NCBI GenBank assembly: GCA_044237765.1
Contig: JBIIEQ010000008.1
Location: 7,363-71,362 of the forward strand
DNA from: UBA6136 sp044237765
Lineage (GTDB): Bacteria; Pseudomonadota; Gammaproteobacteria; Methylococcales; Methylococcaceae
DNA length: 64,000 nt
Reading direction: 5' to 3'
Below are positions 27,043-34,226 of this stretch, piece by piece (position 1 is the first letter of the stretch; every line of letters starts with the position of its first letter). Below the pieces are notes generated by a model. The model was given only the letters and a program-made list of their open reading frames with translations, was not told where the DNA came from and did no database searches. Both the position numbers and the translations under genes were made by a program.

Positions 27043-28884
27043 ATGACCGGAAAGACGGAACAGGGGCTCGGTGCTCCGCTGGGCTGGAGCTATATCAAAA
27101 CCGTGGTGCTGCAGCACAGAAGGGAGCTGGTTTTTGCCCAATGGGTGGCTATTCTGGCGGCCCTTGCCGCCGTCCCTGTCCCGTTGCTGTTGCCGATGCT
27201 GGTGGATGAGGTACTGTTGAATCATCCCGGGGTGGCCGTCGGTGTGATGAACAGTCTCCTGCCGGAGGCCTGGCAGGGCCCGACAGGCTATATCCTGGCC
27301 TTGCTTCTGTTAACGATGCTGTTGCGGCTGCTGGCGGCAATGTTCAATGTTTTGCAGACGCGTGCCTTTAGCCTGATTTCCAAGGATATTGTTTTCCGTA
27401 TCCGCTCACATCTGATTGGGCGATTGGAGCGGATTTCGATGGCGGAATATGAGAGCCTCGGCAGTGGTGCCGTCGTGACGCATCTAGTGACTGACCTGGA
27501 TACGCTGGATGTCTTCGTCGGCAACACCGTCGCCCGGAGCCTGGTGGCGGTTCTGACGCTGACCGGTACCGCCGCGGTACTGCTCTGGATGAACTGGCGT
27601 CTTGCTCTCTTCATTTTGCTGCTTAACCCCGTGGTGATTTTCTTTACCAAGGCGATGGGCAAGCAGGTCAAGGTGCTCAAGCGTCAGGAAAACAGCGCGA
27701 TTGGCGCTTTCCAGACAGCGCTCACCGAAACGCTGGATGCCATTCAACAGATTCGGGCCAGCAACCGGGAACAGCATTATTTCGGTCGTCTGGTGGATGC
27801 CGCGCGTGGTGTCCGCGAGCACTCTGCCGCCTATGCCTGGAAAAGTGACGCCGCCAGCCGGATGAGTTTTCTGGTGTTTCTAACCGGCTTTGACCTGTTT
27901 CGCGGGTTGGCCCTGTTCATGGTGGTTTACTCGGACCTGACCATTGGCGAAATGATGGCGGTGTCGGGATATCTTTGGTTTATGATGGCGCCGGTCCAGG
28001 AAATCCTGGGCATGCAGTACGCCTATTACGGCGCCAACGCGGCACTCGATCGGCTCAACCAGTTCTGCGGGCTCCAGCTGGAGCCGGTTTACCCCCACCG
28101 GCACAACCCCTTCCTCGGCAAGAAAACGGTGGGAGTCCGTGTTGAAAACCTGCATTTCACCTACCCTCATGGCGGCGAGGTTTTGCAGGGGATCCAGCTG
28201 GATATTGCGCCGGGTGAAAAGATTGCCCTGGTTGGTGCCAGCGGGGGCGGCAAGTCGACGCTCGTGCAGGTGCTCATCGGTCTCTATCCCCCGACGCGCG
28301 GCATGGTTTATTACGACGGGGTACCAATGGACCAGATCGGTATGGACGTCATTCGGGAGCATGTCGTGACCGTTCTTCAGCATCCGGTGCTGTTTAACGA
28401 TACCGTGCGCTCCAATCTGACGCTCGGTCGGAATGCCCGGGACGAGGATCTTTGGCGGGCGCTGGAGATTGCTCAACTACGTGACGTAATCGAAGACGCT
28501 CCGGAGGGTCTTGATGCGGTCGTGGGGCGATCTGGTGTGCGTCTTTCGGGTGGTCAGCGCCAAAGGCTGGCGATTGCACGCATGGTGCTGGCCGACCCAA
28601 AGGTCGTGATCCTGGATGAAGCCACCTCTGCTGTCGACAATGTCACCGAGGCCAATCTCTACCGATCGCTGGATGATTTTCTTGCCCAGCGCACGACCCT
28701 GATCGTGGCGCATCGGCTGAGTGCGATTACTCATGCCGATCGGATATTGGTCTTCGAGGAAGGATTGATCGTCGAGGACGGCAATCACGAAACCCTGATG
28801 GCGCGGCAGGGGCTATATTCCAGGCTCTATGGCGCGCCGGGCCCAAGGTCCCGAGCGACGGAGTCGCGGATGGAACCCGCATGA
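27043..28884 (+). CDS. ABC transporter, fused permease and ATPase (MsbA-like exporter)
   Basis: 613-aa half-transporter. Residues 1-330 form a type I exporter membrane domain with about six helices. The nucleotide-binding domain has Walker A GASGGGKST, Q-loop TVLQHPVLF, signature RLSGGQRQRLAIARM, Walker B KVVILDEATSAVD and the switch His in IVAHRLSAITHADRI. It acts as a homodimer in the inner membrane. The substrate cannot be deduced. Its stop overlaps the next gene by 4 bp. Confidence 0.92.
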   Translation: MTGKTEQGLGAPLGWSYIKTVVLQHRRELVFAQWVAILAALAAVPVPLLLPMLVDEVLLNHPGVAVGVMNSLLPEAWQGPTGYILALLLLTMLLRLLAAMFNVLQTRAFSLISKDIVFRIRSHLIGRLERISMAEYESLGSGAVVTHLVTDLDTLDVFVGNTVARSLVAVLTLTGTAAVLLWMNWRLALFILLLNPVVIFFTKAMGKQVKVLKRQENSAIGAFQTALTETLDAIQQIRASNREQHYFGRLVDAARGVREHSAAYAWKSDAASRMSFLVFLTGFDLFRGLALFMVVYSDLTIGEMMAVSGYLWFMMAPVQEILGMQYAYYGANAALDRLNQFCGLQLEPVYPHRHNPFLGKKTVGVRVENLHFTYPHGGEVLQGIQLDIAPGEKIALVGASGGGKSTLVQVLIGLYPPTRGMVYYDGVPMDQIGMDVIREHVVTVLQHPVLFNDTVRSNLTLGRNARDEDLWRALEIAQLRDVIEDAPEGLDAVVGRSGVRLSGGQRQRLAIARMVLADPKVVILDEATSAVDNVTEANLYRSLDDFLAQRTTLIVAHRLSAITHADRILVFEEGLIVEDGNHETLMARQGLYSRLYGAPGPRSRATESRMEPA

Positions 28885-29756
28885 GCAGCCAGAAGCCGGG
28901 GCCTCTGACAGTCCACGATCTCCACTCCCACTCGACCGCGTCGGATGGCTTTTATTCGCCGACGGACTTGGTGCAGCGGGCCGCGACCGCCGGGGTCAAG
29001 GTATTGAGTCTGACTGACCACGATACAACGGCAGGTTTGCCCGAGGCTGACATCGCCGCGCAGGGCGCCGGGATCCGCCTTGTTCCTGGCGTGGAAATTT
29101 CAGTGACCTGGGAAAAGAAAACGCTGCATGTGGTCGGTCTCAATATTGATATTCAGCATGCCTCGCTTCAGGCCGGCTTGAGTCAGCTGGAGCAGGTCAG
29201 AGCCGATCGTGCGATGGAAATGGGCGACCGACTGGAAAAGGCAGGGATTCCTGGCATTTTCGAAGAGGCGCAAGCCATGGTCGGTGAGGGCATGATCACG
29301 CGAACCCATTTTGCCCATTGTCTAGCCCGACGCGGGTTGGCCGCCGATGTCCGGGATGTCTTTGGCCGCTATTTGACGGCAGGCAAACCCGGCTATGTGT
29401 CCACCCGCTGGGCCGATATAGCCGATGCGATCCAATGGATACGCGATGCGGGTGGGGTTGCGGTGCTGGCTCACCCGCATCGTTACAAACTGACGGGCAG
29501 CTGGTTGCGGCGATTGCTGGGGGAGTTCAAGGAAATGGGTGGAGAGGGGTTGGAGGTCCTGTCCGGCACGGCCTCACCCGGCGAAGTGCAGTCCAGCGCC
29601 GCGTTGGCTAAGCGTTTTGGTTTGCTTGCATCGTGCGGCTCGGATTTTCATGGTCCCGATGATGGTTGGCCCAAGCTGGGGCGTTTGCCCGCACTACCCG
29701 CTGGGCTCGAGCCCGTCTGGAAGGTCTGGGAACAGGGGGCTGCGGCGAATGGTTGA
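28881..29756 (+). CDS. PHP-domain phosphoesterase (RNase AM/YciV-like)
   Basis: 291-aa metal-dependent hydrolase. PHP motifs are DLHSHSTASDGFYSPTDLV, SLTDHDTTAGLPEA, VPGVEIS, VLAHPHRYKLTG and CGSDFHGPDDGWPKLGR. These match the YciV group, whose E. coli member is a 5'-3' exoribonuclease (RNase AM) that trims rRNA 5' ends and degrades pAp-like substrates. It overlaps the exporter stop (ATGA) and the glycosylase start. Confidence 0.9.
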   Translation: MSSQKPGPLTVHDLHSHSTASDGFYSPTDLVQRAATAGVKVLSLTDHDTTAGLPEADIAAQGAGIRLVPGVEISVTWEKKTLHVVGLNIDIQHASLQAGLSQLEQVRADRAMEMGDRLEKAGIPGIFEEAQAMVGEGMITRTHFAHCLARRGLAADVRDVFGRYLTAGKPGYVSTRWADIADAIQWIRDAGGVAVLAHPHRYKLTGSWLRRLLGEFKEMGGEGLEVLSGTASPGEVQSSAALAKRFGLLASCGSDFHGPDDGWPKLGRLPALPAGLEPVWKVWEQGAAANG

Positions 29757-30321
29757 AGAGCTCTCCCGCTGCGCCTGGGCCGAGCGGACCGAGCTGGAGC
29801 GGCATTATCACGATACCGAATGGGGCATGCCCGAGCATGACGATCGGCGGCTGTTCGAGTTTCTGCTGCTCGAGGGCGCGCAGGCCGGACTGTCCTGGGT
29901 CACGGTGCTCCGCAAGCGCGAGGCGTATCGCGCGGCTTTTGACGGCTTTGATCCGATGCGAGTCGCCGGCTACGGGCCGGAAAAGATGGCTGATCTGATG
30001 CAAGACCCGGGTCTTATCCGGAATCGTATGAAACTGATATCGGCCGTGAACAATGCGCGGGCATTCCTGGCCGTTCAGGAACAATTTGGCAGCTTTGATC
30101 AGTATTTGTGGCGTTTTGTGGACGGTGAGCCCGTCAACAATATTTGGCCACGTCTTGCCGACCTTCCACCCCGATCACCGATTTCTGACCGGCTCAGCAA
30201 GGATCTGAAACGCCTGGGGTTCACCTTCGTGGGTTCGGTCATTTGCTACTCCTACATGCAGGCTGTTGGTATGGTCAACGACCACATCGCCGGCTGTTTT
30301 CGTATCGATCAATCCAGTTGA
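29749..30321 (+). CDS. tag: DNA-3-methyladenine glycosylase I
   Basis: 190-aa base-excision glycosylase that removes 3-methyladenine. I start at the ATG giving MVEELSRCAWAE; the frame is open further upstream only inside the PHP gene. Signatures are CAWAERTELERHYHDTEWGM, LEGAQAGLSWVTVLRKREAY, RNRMKLISAVNNARAFLAVQ and KRLGFTFVGSVICYSYMQAV. The zinc-binding Cys and His of the Tag family are expected at the two ends (CAW...; NDHIAGCF). It overlaps the PHP gene by 8 bp. Confidence 0.95.
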   Translation: MVEELSRCAWAERTELERHYHDTEWGMPEHDDRRLFEFLLLEGAQAGLSWVTVLRKREAYRAAFDGFDPMRVAGYGPEKMADLMQDPGLIRNRMKLISAVNNARAFLAVQEQFGSFDQYLWRFVDGEPVNNIWPRLADLPPRSPISDRLSKDLKRLGFTFVGSVICYSYMQAVGMVNDHIAGCFRIDQSS

Positions 30322-30335
30322 GCTGACGCCAGCCA

Positions 30336-31139
30336 TCACATCACGAACTTGATGCCGATGATCATCAGGAGCGTCGCCAGTATGGGGCGCAGGACCTTTT
30401 CCGGAATCTTCGCGCTCAGGTGGCTGCCGATGTAGATGCCCGGCAAGGAACCGATCAGCAGGCTTCCCAGTAACCCGAAGTCAACATTGCCCATGTGCAT
30501 GTGTCCAAGCCCAGCAACCGCCGTGAGCGGAATCGCGTGCGCCAAGTCGGTGCCGACAATACGTACGGTGGCGAGACGCGGATAGAGGAAGAGAAGCGCG
30601 ATCGTGCCGAGTGCGCCTGCGCCCACTGATGACAGCGTGACCAAAACCCCCAGGACCAGTCCGACCAGCAAGGTCAAGGCGCCCTGCCAGCGCCCGAAAC
30701 GTTCCTTGTGGGTAAGCCGTTCGATGGCGGTTTCGTCCTGCTGCCTGCGCGAAATCAGGTGATTCCGGACGAAAAGCGCAAGCGAGGTGAAAATCAGCGC
30801 CACGCCCAGACTGTTGGTGATCACTTTGGTAATCGTGTCGTCCTTGGTGAAGACATTTTCCATCAGGTAAATCACCAGCAGGGCGGCGGGGATGCTACCC
30901 AGGCAAAGTTGCCTCACGATTTTCCATTCCACTGAGCGATGCTTGCCATGATGCACCAAGACACCGCCCGTCTTGGTGAGCGCGGCAAACAAAAGGTCGG
31001 TTCCCACGGCCGCCTTGGGAGCGTAGCCAAAGATGAACACCAGGATGGGCGTCATCAATGAGCCACCGCCGACACCGGTCAAGCCCACCAGAAAACCCAC
31101 CAGCAGACCTGAAATTATCTGCGCCACGTCAAATGTCAT
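30336..31139 (-). CDS. TSUP (TauE/SafE) family permease
   Basis: 267-aa membrane protein of the sulphite exporter TauE/SafE family, which moves sulphur-containing anions. Start MTFDVAQIISGLLVGFLVGL is followed by TGVGGGSLMTPILVFIFGY, and the second repeat has SSVGAGALGTIALLFLYPRL. About eight transmembrane segments. The ATG has a GAGG site 9 nt upstream; 35 extra codons in the open frame have no support. Converges with the tag gene. Confidence 0.9.
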   Translation of the reverse strand: MTFDVAQIISGLLVGFLVGLTGVGGGSLMTPILVFIFGYAPKAAVGTDLLFAALTKTGGVLVHHGKHRSVEWKIVRQLCLGSIPAALLVIYLMENVFTKDDTITKVITNSLGVALIFTSLALFVRNHLISRRQQDETAIERLTHKERFGRWQGALTLLVGLVLGVLVTLSSVGAGALGTIALLFLYPRLATVRIVGTDLAHAIPLTAVAGLGHMHMGNVDFGLLGSLLIGSLPGIYIGSHLSAKIPEKVLRPILATLLMIIGIKFVM

Positions 31140-31435
31140 AAGGTCATTCCTCAAAAAATGGAGGGGGACTATGGGCGAAGCATCGCGGAGATGCGCGATT
31201 GCGCCAAAATGACCATCGTAGCAATCAGCGGATTGATTCCCCAAGAATCAAATTGAATACATATAGATCGAAAGGTTATAAGCGCGGCTTGCTTTCACAC
31301 TCCTCATTCGGTTCGGGGTGCTTTCTTAAGTCGAAGGGTGGGTGGTAGTATCTCCGCCCATGAAAGTTCGTTGAACTGCTCTGCGTCAGTCGCTGACTTG
31401 CTTCCAAACAAATTCCAAAGACAGGTGAACATCTC
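31140..31435. other. Divergent intergenic region
   Basis: About 300 bp between the TSUP permease and the lipoprotein. It contains a possible plus-strand promoter, TTGAAT (31253-31258) and TATAAG (31277-31282) with an 18-bp spacer, which would give the lipoprotein mRNA a leader of roughly 145 nt. No other gene or RNA structure was recognised. Confidence 0.35.
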
Positions 31436-31990
31436 ATGTCTCAGTCTGAACACTCAAGGCGAGTTGTATTTGCCAAGCCGGTTTTAATGGTCACCCTCGG
31501 CGGTTTGGTGATGGGGTGCACCGAAAACATGAACATGCAAAAACCGAAAGCGGCGATCAGCGAAGTCCAGGCCTGCTCTTCTCTCAAGAGTGTGCTGTCT
31601 CAGGCGAATACAGGTTTCACAGGCCTTCGTGGGAGTGCCACCACCGATTACGACCATACCCGTTGGGATGCCCAACCGATCATCCCCGGGACGCAGTGTG
31701 ACGTGATTGGCTGGGGTGGAGGGCGCACCAATTATGCCTGCGCCTGGAACAAGGGCAGTGAAGCATCCGCGCGTTCTGATTATCAGGGCGGGTTGGGCAT
31801 CGTCCAGCGTTGCCTTGGTCCGGAATGGACAGCCTCCCATCCTGCTGGACAAACCGGCCAGGCCACGCTGTTTTCGAAAGGCAGTGATCCAGCCAAGGTT
31901 GAGGTGCGCTATTACAAGGAGCGTGACCCCTCCAGCAACTGGCAAACCAGTCTCACCATAGGGCCTGCCGTTACGCGGGACGCACGGTGA
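31436..31990 (+). CDS. Putative lipoprotein, unknown function
   Basis: 184 aa. A basic start, a hydrophobic stretch and the lipobox LVMGC (Cys28) predict a lipoprotein. The mature protein has four further cysteines (in VQACSS, GTQCDV, YACAW, QRCLG), consistent with two disulphides, and no recognised domain. It is followed by the TPP riboswitch of thiC and is transcribed in the same direction. Confidence 0.6.
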   Translation: MSQSEHSRRVVFAKPVLMVTLGGLVMGCTENMNMQKPKAAISEVQACSSLKSVLSQANTGFTGLRGSATTDYDHTRWDAQPIIPGTQCDVIGWGGGRTNYACAWNKGSEASARSDYQGGLGIVQRCLGPEWTASHPAGQTGQATLFSKGSDPAKVEVRYYKERDPSSNWQTSLTIGPAVTRDAR

Positions 31991-32035
31991 TCCCCTGCCT
32001 TGCCAAACCAGCGGACATGCATTAGCTTAGCCGCC

Positions 32036-32140
32036 AACCTAGGGCTAGGGGTGCCCGGCGCGATGGAAGACCATCCGCTGCCGGGCTGAGACACACCCTT
32101 TGAACCTGACCCGGTTAGTACCGGCGTAGGAAAGCCTGTT
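32036..32140 (+). promoter_or_regulatory. TPP riboswitch (THI element) of thiC
   Basis: Thiamine pyrophosphate-sensing leader. Conserved blocks in order are CTAGGGGTGCC, GCTGAGACACACCC (pyrimidine-binding P2/P3 junction), TTTGAACCTGACCCGGTTAG and TACCGGCGTAGGAAAG (pyrophosphate side). It is followed by a CCGGA-TTTC-TTCCGG hairpin near 32148-32163 without a T-run, then the ribosome site GAGGAG at about 32213, which points to control of translation initiation. thiC begins 84 bp after it. Confidence 0.95.
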
Positions 32141-32223
32141 CAAGAGGCCGGATTTCTTCCGGTCATCTGTTCAGACTTCGCTCCTGCGCTGACATTGAAA
32201 GTCATTCCGCTGAGGAGCATGCG

Positions 32224-34098
32224 ATGAACGCCGTCCCTGATACCTACCTCCACGATGCCGTCACCGCCAAACGGGCATCCATACAGCCTTTTGCCGCCTC
32301 GGAAAAGGTTTACATCCAGGGCGGCCGCGCCGACATCCGCGTGCCGATGCGCAAGGTCAGCCAGTCCGACACGCCGACCTCCACGGGTGCGCAGACGAAT
32401 CCGCCGATTTATGTCTACGATACTTCCGGCCCCTACACCGACCTGGCTGTCACCGTCGATTTGCGTCACGGCCTGCCCGCTCTTCGTGAGGGCTGGATCG
32501 AGGAGCGCGGTGACACGGAACAGCTCAGCGGGCCGAGTTCCAGCTACGGGCATACTCGGCAGAACGACCCCGGCCTGAGCGCGCTGCGGTTCGAGCACAT
32601 CCGCAACCCGCGTCGCGCCAAAGCCGGCGCCAACGTGACCCAGATGCACTATGCGCGGAACGGCATCATCACGCCGGAGATGGAATACATCGCCATCCGC
32701 GAAAACCAAAAGCTGGATGCCATCGCCGATATGTATCGGTTCCAGCATCCCGGTGAAAATTTCGGGGCGGCCATCCCCAACATCATCACGCCCGAATTTG
32801 TCCGCGACGAGGTGGCGCGCGGACGAGCGATCATCCCCAACAACATCAATCACCCCGAATCCGAGCCGATGATCATCGGCCGCAACTTCCTGGTGAAGAT
32901 CAACTGCAATCTGGGCAACTCCGCCGTCACCTCGTCAATTGAGGAAGAGGTCGAAAAGATGCTCTGGTCCATTCGCTGGGGTGGCGATACGGTGATGGAT
33001 CTCTCTACCGGCAAAAACATCCATGAAACCCGCGAGTGGATCATCCGCAATTCACCGGTGCCGATCGGCACCGTGCCCATTTATCAAGCGCTGGAGAAGG
33101 TTGACGGCCGCGCCGAGGAACTGACCTGGGAGATCTTCCGCGACACACTGATCGAGCAGGCCGAACAGGGCGTCGATTACTTCACCATCCATGCCGGCAT
33201 CCGGCTCGCCCACATCCCGCTCACCGCCAAGCGTGTGACCGGGATCGTGTCTCGCGGCGGTTCCATCATGGCGAAGTGGTGTTTGGCCCACCACAAGGAA
33301 AGTTTCCTCTACACCCATTTCGAGGATATTTGCGAGATCATGAAGGCCTACGACGTCGCCTTTTCGCTGGGCGACGGTCTGCGCCCCGGCTCGATTGCCG
33401 ATGCTAATGACGAAGCTCAGTTCGCCGAACTTCGCACCCTCGGCGAGCTGACGCAGATCGCCTGGAAGCATGACGTGCAGGTCATGATCGAGGGACCCGG
33501 TCATGTGCCCATGCACATGATCAAGGCCAATATGGACGAGCAGCTTAAGCATTGCCATGAGGCGCCGTTCTACACGCTCGGCCCGCTGACCACGGATATT
33601 GCCCCCGGCTACGACCACATTACCTCGGCCATCGGTGCGGCAATGATCGGTTGGTACGGTACGGCCATGCTGTGCTATGTGACCCCCAAAGAGCATCTTG
33701 GCCTGCCCAACAAGCAGGACGTCCGCGACGGTATCATCGCCTACAAGATCGCTGCCCACGCCGCCGATCTGGGCAAAGGCCATCCCGGCGCCCAGGCGAG
33801 GGATAACGCTCTGTCCAAGGCGCGTTTCGAATTCCGCTGGGCCGACCAGTTCAATCTGTCGCTTGATCCGGAAAAGGCGCTGGAATTTCACGATGAAACC
33901 CTGCCTCAGGAAGGCGCCAAGTTGGCCCACTTCTGCTCCATGTGCGGTCCGCATTTCTGTTCGATGAAGATCACCCAGGATGTGCGTGAGTATGCCCAGA
34001 CCCATGGGCTGGAAACCACAGCGGCCTTGGAAGCCGGCATGGAGGAAATGGCCGAGGAGTTCGTCAAGACCGGCGCGGAGATTTATCACAAGACCTGA
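32224..34098 (+). CDS. thiC: Phosphomethylpyrimidine synthase ThiC
   Basis: 624-aa radical-SAM enzyme that converts aminoimidazole ribotide to hydroxymethylpyrimidine phosphate for thiamine. The conserved core (GANVTQMHYARNGIITPEME, IRWGGDTVMDLSTGKNIH, VMIEGPGHVPMHMIKANMDE) and the C-terminal cluster motif CSMCGPHFCSMK are present. The N-terminal extension is the usual proteobacterial one. Expression is controlled by the TPP riboswitch and ended by a strong terminator. Confidence 0.98.
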   Translation: MNAVPDTYLHDAVTAKRASIQPFAASEKVYIQGGRADIRVPMRKVSQSDTPTSTGAQTNPPIYVYDTSGPYTDLAVTVDLRHGLPALREGWIEERGDTEQLSGPSSSYGHTRQNDPGLSALRFEHIRNPRRAKAGANVTQMHYARNGIITPEMEYIAIRENQKLDAIADMYRFQHPGENFGAAIPNIITPEFVRDEVARGRAIIPNNINHPESEPMIIGRNFLVKINCNLGNSAVTSSIEEEVEKMLWSIRWGGDTVMDLSTGKNIHETREWIIRNSPVPIGTVPIYQALEKVDGRAEELTWEIFRDTLIEQAEQGVDYFTIHAGIRLAHIPLTAKRVTGIVSRGGSIMAKWCLAHHKESFLYTHFEDICEIMKAYDVAFSLGDGLRPGSIADANDEAQFAELRTLGELTQIAWKHDVQVMIEGPGHVPMHMIKANMDEQLKHCHEAPFYTLGPLTTDIAPGYDHITSAIGAAMIGWYGTAMLCYVTPKEHLGLPNKQDVRDGIIAYKIAAHAADLGKGHPGAQARDNALSKARFEFRWADQFNLSLDPEKALEFHDETLPQEGAKLAHFCSMCGPHFCSMKITQDVREYAQTHGLETTAALEAGMEEMAEEFVKTGAEIYHKT

Positions 34099-34120
34099 TT
34101 CGATTGATTCGGCAGGGCTG

Positions 34121-34169
34121 AAAGGCCGTGTCCCGCCGGCTCCACCAAGCTGGCGGACACGGCCTTTTT
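34121..34169 (+). terminator. Intrinsic terminator of thiC
   Basis: A long stem, GGCCGTGTC (34124-34132) with GACACGGCC (34156-34164), extended inside by CGCC/GGCG, and followed by TTTTT. Its presence 58 bp ahead of the next coding start supports the shorter start chosen for the ribonucleotide reductase, whose open frame otherwise runs through it. Confidence 0.9.
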
Positions 34170-34226
34170 CTTGGCGCCACGGGTGTTGATCACCGGATTA
34201 CAATGGCCGTACCCAAGGGGGAACCC

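Noticed and set aside
26678..27046. 122-codon plus-strand open frame before the ABC exporter
   Set aside because: Arg/Pro/His-rich translation without domain, helix or signal features, no ribosome site, and it overlaps the exporter start.
34128..34226. Longer N-terminus for the class II ribonucleotide reductase
   Set aside because: The extra codons are read across the thiC terminator, and the ATG at 34227 has a strong ribosome-binding site.
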